NCBI GenBank assembly: GCA_932294295.1
Contig: OW028576.1
Coordinates: 30,344,747-30,408,746 of the forward strand
Direction of reading: 5' to 3'
Length of the DNA stretch: 64,000 nucleotides
Origin: Alitta virens
Lineage: Eukaryota; Annelida; Polychaeta; Phyllodocida; Nereididae
The stretch's first letter is position 1, and each line of letters starts with the position of its first letter. Under the pieces are notes generated by a model, which saw only the letters and a list, made by a program, of their open reading frames with translations, ran no database searches and was not told the DNA's origin. The translations under genes and the position numbers were made by a program. This document shows positions 43,338-53,519 of this stretch, in pieces.

Positions 43338-43690
43338 GATGACGTCACTACTTAATTGTTACATTATTGGGGATTAGTGCAGTATAGCGGACCCAAACTA
43401 TTGACCTTATTTGGGGTTCATGAAACATGAAAATAAGCACTATTTTTGACCAAATTTCGTTCTGGCACACAATAAGATACATTTGTGTAGAGTAGCAGGG
43501 GTTTGGGGGCAACAACCCCAAGAAAAAACAAAAATTAGCTAATAATAAACTTTTTGTGATGTCACTCATTGAATTCAAGCATTTTACGTCATAGGTATGG
43601 CAAAGAGGCTACCTACATATATGGCCAATAATTGGTCCGCTATACCGCTCTTTTTCCCATTAGTGATGTCAATATATATGACGTCATCAA
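43338..43690. mobile_element. TIR element D (MITE-like)
   Basis: The core arms GTATAGCGGACCCAAACTATTG-type (43,382-43,403) and CAATAATTGGTCCGCTATAC (43,626-43,645) are inverted repeats. Outside them, GATGACGTCA at 43,339 and TGACGTCATC at about 43,680 extend the inverted pair to about 55 bases. Only one copy is seen here, and the exact TSD is unclear. Confidence 0.7.
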
Positions 43691-43967
43691 ACAATACTTA
43701 TCCGCTGCGGGGTCAGTAACCTCTTGCGGTAATTTTTGCTCCCCACTGCATAGCACATAGTGCCAACATGTTTGTGGGCTCATGCCAGACGCATGATGAA
43801 CACATAGTAAAGTGTTGCCATTAAATGGTCATGCGACTGCCATACATAACATTCCGCATTGCCAAGAAAAGAAAACTTCTTCTATGAGTGAAAAATAATG
43901 ATAATAAGTGGCTGACCAATGCATGAAAATGTCTCCATACATGACAAATGTCCCTTCTTTTACGGTG

Positions 43968-44165
43968 CAGGATCAGAGTTTCGCCTTTCATATTCGGTGA
44001 TCATGGGTAGAAATGCGCATTCGTCAGCCGCGTTTAAGAACGCCCTCCTTCATGGCAGCGTTGAATACATCAATGTTTTTTACGGGTGTTCTAACAGCTT
44101 CCCAACTTTCAAATGGTTGTTTCATCATGCTCGGCTCAGAATAAAAGCTTTGTGACATCAGCAGT
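43968..44165 (+). repeat. Dispersed repeat J, copy 2
   Basis: GGGTAGAAATGCGCATTCGT, GGCAGCGTTGAATACATC and GAATAAAAGCTTTGTGACAT align with the copy at 38.3 kb. The 78-codon frame through it is not conserved. Confidence 0.75.
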
Positions 44166-45679
44166 TTAAAAAAGAATGGCGATTGTAGTTGCATAAAAGC
44201 GAATGCAGGAAATGACGACCTCTAAAATGCTTTTCCTAAAATCATTTATGATATGATTCATTGCAATTGCAATTAAATTCAGGCATTTCTTGAAAATATG
44301 GATTGCTGCTGTCATGGTGTTATTTAAACCAATTTAATGTTGATATAACCATGTTGATTATGCAGTAATTGGCTTTATGATGGTTCAGTGTTGGCCCTTT
44401 CAGCTCAGTATTATGTAAGCACTATTTGGTCCAACATTAGCGAAACAGATGCGGTGTAGAAAAAGAAGAAATCTGTAAGTCCGGTAGAGAAACAGTGAAT
44501 TATGACCCAACCCAAAATTCTTTGTTAAAGTTTTTTACTCTCTTGATTTATCATTTAAGGGGTGCCTCCTTTATATTTCCTTGCGGGTGTATTTGTGCCA
44601 CCCTTGGTCATTTTGAAATATCCAAGATGGCTGCCAAGTAGGCTGCCAAGATTGCTGTCGAAAATGCATTTTGCTCTATCTCTGCTTCTAATAAACATAG
44701 AATAACAAATGAGGGATCATTTTCTATGTTTTTGAGGTCAAGAAATTCATTTATATAGGTTTAAAAGTGATGGAGCCAATATTACACTTACATAATACTA
44801 CCGTCTATAAGGTTTCAATATACCCATTAAATTAACTTCATGTTACTACAGAGTGTAGTGGAGTGCATATGATGCTACTGCACTTAAGTAAAAGCCATGG
44901 AAAAGGCTTTGGACCTTTTGAACCCTTCAAAGACACTTCATAACATCTTGTGCAACAAATGAAGTCTTTGTGTCTTTGTCTCTGTGTATGTCAATATATG
45001 GTCTCGAGCTGTCTTTTACAGGAATAAAGAACTTTCAAGTATTTGTTATGAGCACTTGTGATGGAAAATTCAGTTTCATGGATCATAGTACAGCGTACGA
45101 TGAAACCCTGTCTTTAAGACACATAGAATATATACAGTTTTATCTTTTTTATAATTCCTTCTTTTATTTTATTTTACCATGTTACAGTATAATTTCAAGA
45201 AATATCAAGACTAGTAGACTAGTAAAACTGTTAATAATTTACATGAATTTCTTAACAAACAGTCACCCGGGTAGGTAAATAGTTTTTACTTAGCATTATT
45301 TTTCGGTGTGTACATGTAATGCATTTCGTCAAAAACTACCACTGTCATTTGTTTTTCTAATGGACTTATTCTATTGCTTCAAAGACCACCATTTTTAGCA
45401 CTCAGTGAAAACGAAGACCCTGTAAAACAGGCCTTTTGTGTACTCATAAAACATAATGAGGCTTTTTTAGCACTCCCATAAAGACAACATATGAGTTTTT
45501 GCCACAAAGTAGTAATGGCATGTTTTACCATACCCCCTTTGAATATGGAAAACTATTAGTATGGTTTTTTTATGTTGTGTTAACTGTGGCTTTAGAAGGC
45601 ATACCGTTAATGCATGTAAATGAGTTGTCAAACAAGATTATGAGCTGAAGATGATTACTGTTATGTTATTATATTATGG
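44166..45679. other. No gene recognised
   Basis: About 1.5 kb of AT-rich DNA. AATATCCAAGATGGCTGCCA near 44,620 is duplicated loosely next to itself. A 102-codon frame at 44,970-45,278 has no motif. Confidence 0.45.
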
Positions 45680-45787
45680 TACATGGCCAAATGTGCTAAG
45701 TGCGTTTTCCATGTGTTTCGATAAACGCATGGTTTTTGCCTCATTATAATTAGCTAAAAACCATGAGTTTTCCATGCATTTTTCTTT
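45680..45787. mobile_element. MITE family B copy, right end lost
   Basis: TACATGGCCAAATGTGCTAA begins the element. The centre ATTATAATTAGCTAAAAACC and ATGAGTTTTCCATGCATTT follow, but the terminal GGCACATTTGGCCATGTA is gone. Confidence 0.85.
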
Positions 45788-45901
45788 GTTTAAATTAAGA
45801 TATTTTGCCATACGGAAGATGTCATTGTAAGCTATGTTTCAGGCAAGTAGCTTTGACACAACACTGTAACTCCAATATTATCCAAATAGTGTATGACAAG
45901 G

Positions 45902-45946
45902 AGTCCAATATAGAGTATTAAAGGAGGAAGACAACTCTATATTGGA
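45902..45946. repeat. Perfect hairpin with 13-bp arms
   Basis: GTCCAATATAGAG is exactly inverted by CTCTATATTGGAC across a 19-base loop. Further copies of TCCAATAT occur nearby (about 45,973 and 46,052), suggesting a decayed palindromic element. Confidence 0.75.
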
Positions 45947-46087
45947 CGAATTTCCATCACCTTTTATTATATTCTCCAATATGTTACAGGAAGCTAATTT
46001 TCTACCTAAAAAAATTGTCTCACCTAATAAGTTATCAAATATAACCTTGCTGTCCAATATTAATTGTCTCTGTCCCATATAACTTTT

Positions 46088-46597
46088 TTAATCCAATTAA
46101 CAAAATATCAAACAGTCACATAGTATGAATGAAGATATCTGATTGGACAAGCACATTTCATTAGTGAATATAATGCAATACAATATATTAATACAAAGAC
46201 TCCAAGAAAAAAAAACCTTATCATCTTATGATAATGACTGCCTCTGACAGTTGGTCATATAAGCTAGCTAAGCAATATGACAATTCAAAGCTTCTGAAAA
46301 GAATTGCTAATTACGACCAGATAATTTTCCACAACCTTCAGACATATTACATTGCACTTAAAGTCTAAAATATATTCAAGGACATTAGTACTTTATAGGT
46401 GTCTGGAAGGCAATTTAAAAGATGCACTTATTAATGTTTCGTCTGCACTAAAAGACAATATATTTTTTTTCATCTGTAATTTAATTACAGGCATTTTTGC
46501 CTGTCATTTATCTAAATATTTTAGTTTTACAATATCATAATCTTTGGATCAAATGCAGCAAATGCATTGGTACTGTACAGTAATACTCATAATTGAT
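46088..46597. other. No gene recognised; SINE-B tail scrap
   Basis: GATAATGACTGCCTCTGACA near 46,230 resembles the SINE-B 3' end. The rest is AT-rich DNA up to the left edge of the tandem duplication. Confidence 0.4.
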
Positions 46598-46861
46598 GAA
46601 AGTTCATTTGTAGGACTATCCAAAGCTAAACCTACTATGATGTCTAATCATTGCTTCATTACGTCTGCCTCTGCCAATAATAATAATACTACTCATTTGC
46701 TTTATTTCATTATAATCGAATTAATTTAATAACAGCTCCACCAAAATCAATAAAAGGTTTTTTTTGGGGGGGGGGGGGGGCGGGAACACATAAACAAAAT
46801 ATATTTCCTTTGTTCCTAAAGTTCTTTATATGATAGGAGGCAGGATAAATTGTGTTTGTTA

Positions 46862-46950
46862 GGAGGCAATATTGTCTGCAATAAGCATTTGTCAAAGAGA
46901 CAACATAGATCATGTTGCCACCCACTGGCCATGACCTAAACAGCGCCCTC
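46862..46950 (+). repeat. Inverted repeat arm I-L of unit 1
   Basis: GGAGGCAATATTGTCTGCAA, CAACATAGATCATGTTGCCA and CTGGCCATGACC have a diverged reverse-complement counterpart at 52,866-52,955 about 6 kb away. It is probably two opposite copies of an unclassified repeat. Confidence 0.7.
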
Positions 46951-47117
46951 TGTAGTATGGCATGATAAATATATCAGTGATGTCACCTTTGACTGATAAA
47001 CAGTTTTTCAATGACACTATTCACTGCCTGGTCCACAATTTGGCCATGTATATTTGACAACAACGGATAATGATATAATGAGTATGTGTAGAGAGGAGAA
47101 GGAAGAGGTACAAAGTT

Positions 47118-47290
47118 GTTTTTGGGCTTTATGTCCTGTATTTCTGCACCTGATGGGTCAATTAAGACAGGTAGGGACCATGGCAATCAGACGATGGATT
47201 TAACAGCCATCCAACTTAGGCTCGACCGGGAATTGAATCCGGGAACCAGTGGTAGCCCAGAACGCTACCGCAGAGCTAAGCCTCCACCAA
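47118..47290 (-). mobile_element. SINE-A copy, unit 1
   Basis: Reverse-strand SINE-A body with TATTTCTGCACCTGATGGGT, box-B complement GGGAATTGAATCC and box-A complement CGCAGAGCTAAGCCTCCACC. A few head bases are lost. Its counterpart is at 57,058. Confidence 0.92.
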
Positions 47291-48007
47291 ATGGAAGAGC
47301 TAAAACGTCCCGTTTGATTTTTTCCCCGCGATCTCATAAAGAGTATTAAGTGAGCATCTTTGAACTCATCAAAGGTGTTCTCCTAAGGATGTTCATGGAG
47401 GTGATCAACAGAAGATGGACAAACAAAATGGAGTGACAAACAAAACATATAGTTTTTGCTGTACAATGAAAGTGCTGATATAACAAAGTCCAATTGTAGC
47501 AAACTAGGTTGTTATCACATGTCTAAAAGTGAATAAGAAACATAGCGGATTAATATTTGGTAATCAGTCACCGTAATCTTAATTGTCGAGCGCAACTGTA
47601 TAGACAATTCATGTTTAGACATGCAAGAGAACACACACACTCAAAGGATTGTTATGCAAATTTTGCATGAGACATATTATGTATATCAATGGAGTGTGAT
47701 TCCTTTCAGACACATGATGGAATATTCATCGTCATGGACGAAAACTTTGAAGTCACGATACCAACTTCGGTTGTTCGCACTTTATATATGCTTTTATACA
47801 GACTCATAACTTTGCTGCCATTCATCACGAAGCCATTTGTCATGTTTAATTTATAATTTTCTTATTTTTCTTCACATTAACCATACTCCGAGCTTTAATT
47901 TGGCTTGAGGAGAAACTGAGTAAGATTAAAATAAGCTACATTATACTTTAATATACATGGCTACACTTGTTTTTGGACATATTTTTCTATAAATAACCTG
48001 GAGCAGC

Positions 48008-48660
48008 ACAAAATGAACTGAAGTGTTAGCAAAAGGTCAAAGTCCTACTTTGTTTGCTCATATTCGTCAATTCCTAACCAGAGAAGCCACAGAAATCCTG
48101 GTGAATTCTTCCATTACATCGCGACTGGATTATGTGAATAGCATAGTATATGGAATTCCCGATTGTCTCGTGAAGAAATTACAACATATCCAAAATAGTG
48201 CTGCTCGACTCATTCTCCAGAAGTAGAAATTTGATCACGTGACACCACTTCTAAAGCAGCTCCATTGGTTACCCACTGAATTTCTGACTAAATTTAAAAT
48301 TAACCTGTTGACTTTCAGGGCATTACATGGAATGGCTCCACGTTATCTGGGTATACTGGTGACTCACTACCTTCCAAGAAGATCAATACGATCAGCCTCA
48401 CACAACATACTAACAGAAAAGAACTCCAAAATCAAGAAGTATGGTGATTGATCTTTCTCTGTTTGTGCACCGAAACTCTGGAACGCCCTACCAATCGAAC
48501 TAAGATCATATGACTCTAACTGTGCTTTTAAGGCAGCGTTAAAGACTTTTTATTTTAAATTACATTTCGTTTAAGTATTTTAAATACCTGTACACTCTAT
48601 TTGTATTTATAGTTTAACTACTCTAAGGGCTTTACATTTGATAAAATATAATAAATAAAG
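48008..48660 (+). pseudogene. Dead LINE 3' end (CR1/L2-like), unit 1
   Basis: This encodes about 185 C-terminal residues of a non-LTR retrotransposon reverse transcriptase in one frame from 48,023 to the TAA at 48,572-48,574. The family motifs in order are SRLDYVNSIVYGIPDCLVKK, LQHIQNSAARLILQK, VTPLLKQLHWLP, LTFRALHGMAPRYL and FSVCAPKLWNALP. These are the conserved C-terminal features of CR1/L2/Jockey-group LINEs. The frame carries two in-frame stops: a TAG at 48,224 where unit 2 keeps a Trp codon, and a TGA at 48,449 shared with unit 2. The 3' UTR ends near 48,660 with AATAAATAAAGATGTAAG. It is 5'-truncated, lacking the catalytic RT core and endonuclease. The shared TGA shows it was already dead before the duplication. 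Confidence 0.9.
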
Positions 48661-48699
48661 ATGTAAGAAATTCAAGTGGACACCTATTTTGGGTTCTAT

Positions 48700-48790
48700 A
48701 AGATACATATTTTAAGATGATGCAAAACATCTTACTCATGTTAACACGATACTTATTTTAAGATGATGCAAAACATCTTGCTCACGCACA
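48700..48790 (+). repeat. Two-copy tandem duplication in unit 1
   Basis: TATTTTAAGATGATGCAAAA followed by CATCTT occurs twice about 53 bases apart. Unit 2 has only one copy. Confidence 0.85.
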
Positions 48791-49134
48791 AAACTCAGGT
48801 CTACATAGAACCCTACACGACAAAGAGGAAGAACATAAGAGGTTCAGCGATCAATTCTTGCTGTCTGAACTTCGTATTGTATTTTTCTTCATCTTCCCCA
48901 AATTGTCACAAAAGGGTGTGTGACCTTACATAAGATTTCACTTGTAAGATTTCACGAAGGATTTCATCAAAAGGTGAGGGATGTATTTAATTATGTAACA
49001 AGAAATATACAGTAAAACTTGGGTGAAGAGGATTGTGTACATTGCTGTACTGTCAGAGTAGTACTTTCTACAAAGACCAGCTCACATTTAGAACCAATGT
49101 TTGTATCACTGCCCTGGTTTTTGGTATAAACCCA

Positions 49135-49705
49135 TGCATGCCAGTGATCACGGATGAGATGATGAGTACATCCCAAGTGATGGGACAGGGACCGAGATGT
49201 GGTTCATAAACAGTGCAGGGAGTGGGCTTTTAACCCATGCACCCACCTTCACTACCATGGATGAGAAGATGATGAGTACATCCCATGTGATGGGACAAGG
49301 ACTGAGATTTGGCTCATAAACAGTACAGGGAGTGGACTTCTAAACCATGCACCCACAGTCACTACCATAGATGAGATGATGATGAGTACATCCCATGTGA
49401 TGGGACATGGACTGAGATAAGGCTCATAAACAGTGCAGGGAGTGGGCTTTGAACCCATGCACCCACAGTCACTACCAATGTCTACCATGGATTAGACGAT
49501 GATGAGTATATCCCATGTGATGGGACAGGGACTGAGATTTGGCTCATACACAGTGCAGGGAGTTGGCTTTGAACCCATGCACTCATAGTCACTGCCATGG
49601 ATGAGATGATGATGAGTATATCCAATGTGATGAGACAGGGATTGAGATGTAGCTCATAAACAGTGCAGGGAGTGGACTTCTAAATCATGCACCCACATTC
49701 AATGT
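49135..49705 (+). repeat. 110-bp tandem array, 5 units (unit 1)
   Basis: Units are marked by GATGAGTACATCCCA at 49,161, 49,271, 49,381, 49,501 and 49,611. Each contains CATGTGATGGGACAGGGACT and CATAAACAGTGCAGGGAGTG. Unit 2 has only three copies. Minus-strand frames through it are by-products. Confidence 0.95.
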
Positions 49706-50211
49706 CATAGAATACCAACATGCCAACCACCACATTTCTCCCATCAAATAAAGCTGCTACTGTATACCGTACTAATTGTCTGTGCATTCATTTAGTTTTT
49801 CTGACTCTTTTTACCACAATACCATGCATTGCAGAAATTTGTTTTCTAAAGTATATAAATTACGTGAACAGTTTATTGCATACCAGCAACTTACTTTGCA
49901 AAGTTATGTTTTTGTGGTCTTGGTATGAAATCGTAGTAATTTGTATGCAAAAGAACATTTATATATCTAAGGCATTGTGATATATGTCTGTAGATGTTCT
50001 CATGCCAAGTGCAGCTGAGTGAAATCAGAGCATTTCTTTCCATCCATGATAATGCTTTTATCATTAGACACGCAATGTGTTAATGTTAAGGAGCGAACAC
50101 AAATCAAGCACAGATATAAGTTTTTGATGTAGTATTCCATAAGCAGCAAGAAATTTTTGTGGTTCACCTTTACATTTTTCCTGAAAGGACATGGCAGAAA
50201 AAAAAAAAAAT

Positions 50212-50342
50212 CTTCCCGTGCGCACGAGTAAATTAAAGAAAAACATTTGGTGCCTACGAAAATATTTTTTTCCGTTTAATTAACTTGTGCGCACGAGAAA
50301 ATTAAGTCGTTCACACGAAAAACATTTCGTGCGCACGAGAAA
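50212..50342 (+). repeat. Cluster of CGTGCGCACG palindromes (unit 1)
   Basis: Three copies of CGTGCGCACGAG or TGTGCGCACGAG are followed by AAATTAA or AAAA, interleaved with ACGAAAAACATT. The spacing is about 40-70 bases. It may be a decayed palindromic transposon or minisatellite. No neighbouring gene supports a promoter role. Confidence 0.7.
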
Positions 50343-50742
50343 AGCAGGTGCACACTTTTATCACTATGCTTTATCTAGGCCTAATAGTTTTTCTTTTATT
50401 AGGATTTAAAAATGCTGTTCCATTCAATGGCCAAGCCCTCTGTAGTGAAGTGCACTCAGTGACCCCAGCCAATTAGGACATATGTCAGAAAGTTCATTAG
50501 ATATATTATGTTGATTGTAAAAAGGTATTGTGTTGTATTTCAGCAACTAAAAGTGCAAGAAAGATGGGGTTTTCAATTAAATACATGAAATTACATGTTC
50601 TACCAAAAGATGGCAATCTTGTATACAGACATGTATTTGTACTTAATTTTGCTCTGTAAATTCAATTATCATTTACATACATGTAGTCACATATACAAAC
50701 AACTCAGATAAACAAACAAGCATGCATACTTATACACACATA

Positions 50743-50850
50743 GATAGTTAGATAGAAAGATAGAAAGATAGATAGATTGATAGATAGACAGAAGACAGAC
50801 AGACAGACAGACAGATAGGTTAATAGATAGATAGATAGATATATTGATAG
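50743..50850 (+). repeat. Microsatellite (GATA/GACA)n (unit 1)
   Basis: GATA and GACA tetramers with AAGA variants. The counterpart in unit 2 (60,440-60,548) is shorter by about 8-10 bases. Confidence 0.95.
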
Positions 50851-50911
50851 ATTGATAGGTATTGATTGACCAATTGATATGACATGTGTGATTGATTGAT
50901 TGATTATTGAT

Positions 50912-50957
50912 CCCTGTCCCATCACATGGGATGTACTTATCATCATCTTATAGTATT
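50912..50957 (-). repeat. Isolated inverted piece of the 110-bp repeat
   Basis: CCCTGTCCCATCACATGGGA followed by TGTACTTATCATCATCTTAT is the reverse complement of the array consensus at 49.1-49.7 kb. It lies 1.2 kb away, alone. Confidence 0.85.
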
Positions 50958-51070
50958 TCAGATAAGGCCAACATAAACACTTGACCAATATTAAGTCAAT
51001 GCATATTATAAGGGAATTTAAATTGTTTGAAAATAAGAGAGTGTGTGGAAACAGACAACAATACTTATAA

Positions 51071-51146
51071 GCTATACAACACCTGCTAGACGATGCTACC
51101 TGCTAATAAATGAAACTGGCTGTAGCTGGCTACATTTCTAACTGTA
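51071..51146 (-). mobile_element. MITE-C-derived fragment (unit 1)
   Basis: CCTGCTAGACGATGCTACCT and CTGTAGCTGGCTACA correspond to subterminal parts of the MITE-C copy at 37.4 kb, with the centre and termini missing. Confidence 0.55.
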
Positions 51147-51319
51147 AAGGTGATGTTAACAACACAGCTGTCAAATTATGACTCAAATATACATCAGGGT
51201 GCTTCACCACTTCATCACTAAAACTACTTTATTATGGATAACTATTCACATTATAATATAGGCATGTATTTATTTGTACCTTTGTACAATGCACATTTCA
51301 AGTACAAACCAAGATATAT

Positions 51320-51372
51320 CCCAGATAACATTCCAAATTGGGACAACATTGTTTACATATTGCTGTCGATAC
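51320..51372. mobile_element. MITE family A, left part (unit 1)
   Basis: CCCAGATAACATTCCAAATT starts it, followed by ACAACATTGTTTACATATTG. The right half is missing. Counterpart at 61,010. Confidence 0.75.
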
Positions 51373-51745
51373 TATGTAATGCAGTTTACTGAACACAGGT
51401 TAAAAAACCCCTTAGTTCAGATTGTTGTAGATAGATTGGTAATATGTACATGTGCGGAGTGCGGGTTAAATTCAGTACACATTTTGGGGTAGTGGAGACC
51501 CCCTTATGCTGTCTCCAACGTATTCACATGATACTGTAACGTGGACAGGTAGTCGTTTTATACTGCTTCCCAATTCCAATACCAAATTATTGAAATCTAG
51601 CATGTGGCTCAGATAACAGGCTAGACATTGTCTAGACATTGGCAATAGGTCGGCCAATGATGGTCTTCATCAGAACGATGTCAATCTAATCTGGTTGGGG
51701 GAAAACATTTATATAATTTGTTCAGGTGGGGGCCTAGATCTGTGG

Positions 51746-51878
51746 AACATGGCCAAATGTGCCACGTGCTTTTTCCATGCATGTGGATGATCGCATGGTT
51801 TTTGTCTGATTATAATTAGGCGAAAACCGTGTGGTTATCCTTCGCATGGAAAATGCACGTGGCACATTTGGCCATGTA
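51746..51878. mobile_element. MITE family B copy inside the SINE-A (unit 1)
   Basis: CATGGCCAAATGTGCCACGT at the left is inverted as ACGTGGCACATTTGGCCATG at the right (51,748-51,876). The right TSD is TA, while the left TA has changed to AA. The target is the GGTAGCGCTC site of the SINE head. Confidence 0.95.
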
Positions 51879-51931
51879 GTGCTCTGGGCTTCCATCCACT
51901 GGATCCCAGGTTCAATTCCAAGTTGAGCCTA

Positions 51932-52521
51932 CCGTTCACACTATCACGAGTAAGAGATACAAGTGACAACGTACATCAAAGACAGACTATACTTGCTCAC
52001 TCGCAGTCAATAGGGAGGCTTTTAATATGTATAAATTCTTTCAATGAGTGTCCTTGAGCCAAACATAGATCGCTCAGTGAGTGGTCCACGCATGAAGGAG
52101 GAGAGGGTTAGGAATGGGAACAGGTGGCCAAGGATTGGCAGGGTGCCAGCATGGACTGTCGACGGAAGAACAACGGGCGGGCTATGAAGGTCCCCCAAGT
52201 GTTTCCTGAGCGTTCCTCCAGCAAGAGTGGTGGTGAGTATACACGAATGGACAGGCTCCCCTATGTAACCACTCGCCATGTGATTCCCATAAAAGGCATA
52301 CAATTTCACTCGTCGAACATCCGCAAATTTTTAAACATGCTTAAAAATATTTGCCCTCTCCACGGATATTCACAAGCAATCTGGAGGACCTAAGAGCATT
52401 CTATGGATTAGCAGGAGTATCTAACATTGCTCGCCAATTGAAATAAGGATAAGCAGGAGTAAAAATCTTTTGTCATCCGCGCTCACTTGCCATCCCCACT
52501 CGTGACAGTGAGAACGCCCCT
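51932..52521. mobile_element. TIR element N, about 590 bp (unit 1)
   Basis: The left end CCGTTCACACTATCACGAG matches the inverted right end GCGTTCTCACTGTCACGAG, with similarity extending to about 36 bases. It is flanked by TA on both sides inside the SINE. The right end has about five extra bases (GCCCCT). No transposase frame is present. The interior is GC-richer than its surroundings. The 95-codon minus-strand frame inside has no known motif. Confidence 0.8.
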
Positions 52522-52649
52522 TAAGTTAGATGGTTGTTTCATTCATCATCTCATTGTCATGGTCCTTGCCTGTCTAAATTAACCAAATAGGCACAGATTA
52601 CAGGAAGCAAAGCCCTAATCCACCCACCCACCACACAATTAGTTCAGCA

Positions 52650-52900
52650 CAAAATGAATGAGAGTATTATTCCATAATATTAATAATAACAACCATGAAG
52701 GAAATGTACCTATAAGCCCGCCCTTCAAAGACCATCACATTTTGCATTATATGCGCTCTCAACGCTGCATTATAAAAAGTGCAGATAGAAGATACATAAT
52801 ACGACAAAAACACTGTTCGAAAGCCAAAAGGTTCACATCAGATGAATTTATGACTGTAAAAACAACGAGGTCTCCTCAGGGTCATGGCCAATAGGTGGCA
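52650..52900 (+). other. Unrecognised 78-codon open frame, kept in both units
   Basis: A frame at 52,658-52,894 (starting MRVLFHNINN, Lys/Arg/His-rich) is open in both units with only a couple of changes. At this low divergence that is weak evidence. Its 3' part overlaps the inverted repeat arm. I recognise no domain. Confidence 0.2.
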
Positions 52901-52955
52901 GAGTGATCTATGTTGCCTCTTTGGAAGATGCTCGTTTTAAGCAATATTGCCTACT
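52866..52955 (-). repeat. Inverted repeat arm I-R of unit 1
   Basis: Reverse-complement relative of 46,862-46,950: GGTCATGGCCAATAGGTGGC, GATCTATGTTGCCTCTTTGG and AAGCAATATTGCCTAC. Confidence 0.7.
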
Positions 52956-53101
52956 GACAAAATGCTGTTTTTCTGTGACCTTTCTGACCAAATTACAGCT
53001 AGTGACAAGATTATTGAAGGTTGGATGCTTTATTGGTGGTTGCCCTTGCTGATATACAGTTGTACATGAAAATGAAGACTTGAAGATCCCTGGCTAAAAT
53101 C

Positions 53102-53188
53102 CCCAGATAGCATTTGACATTGTGTCAACGTCGGCCCTATATGGGCGACATCGGACCAACATCGGGGCAATGTAGCATGTTATCAGGG
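53102..53188. mobile_element. Short MITE-A-like palindrome (unit 1)
   Basis: CCCAGATAGCATTTGACATT is inverted as CAATGTAGCATGTTATCAGG. The centre GGCCCTATATGGGCGACATC is palindromic. It is 87 bp long. Its GACCAACATCGG core resembles the minisatellite at 9.2 kb. Confidence 0.8.
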
Positions 53189-53440
53189 TCATTGATTGAT
53201 ATCCTAGAAGAAGTGGTCTTAATAGTGAGGTCTATCATCATGAAAAATATACCATTTGGATCATAAATGAATGGTCTCAATCCCAATGTTGAAAATATCT
53301 TTTGGTGAAGTTTTACTGTGACATAATTAATAATAATTACAGGGTTTTTCAAGTTTAAAGACATTCTTAAATTATAGTCAGTGTCAATCACTATTTTTGT
53401 ATTCTTGTGGTTGTAGATCAGCTCCACACCTGCACAATGA

Positions 53441-53519
53441 AGGCCAACATCAGTGCAACACCGCTTAGGGCAGTCAATGTTGAAACAATGTTGTCCCAAT
53501 ATTTGGAGCGCTATCTGGG
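53441..53519. mobile_element. MITE-A right part (unit 1)
   Basis: GAAACAATGTTGTCCCAATA followed by TTTGGAGCGCTATCTGGGG is a typical A right half. Its left half may be the decayed sequence near 53,430. Between 53,215 and 53,330, GTGGTCTTAATAGTGAGGTC and GAAGTTTTACTGTGAC look like pogo-like ends. Confidence 0.65.

Larger units (their letters stand above)
51729..52635 (+). mobile_element. SINE-A split by two later insertions (unit 1)
   Basis: The SINE pieces are 51,729-51,745 (GGGCCTAGATCTGTGG), 51,879-51,931 (from GTGCTCTGGGCTTCC through box B GGTTCAATTCC to GAGCCTA) and 52,522-52,635 (AAGTTAGATGGTTG through the CACC tail). Joined in order they give one SINE-A. The first gap is a MITE-B copy and the second is a TIR element of about 590 bp. 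Both insertions fall at TA dinucleotides of the SINE. Confidence 0.93.
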
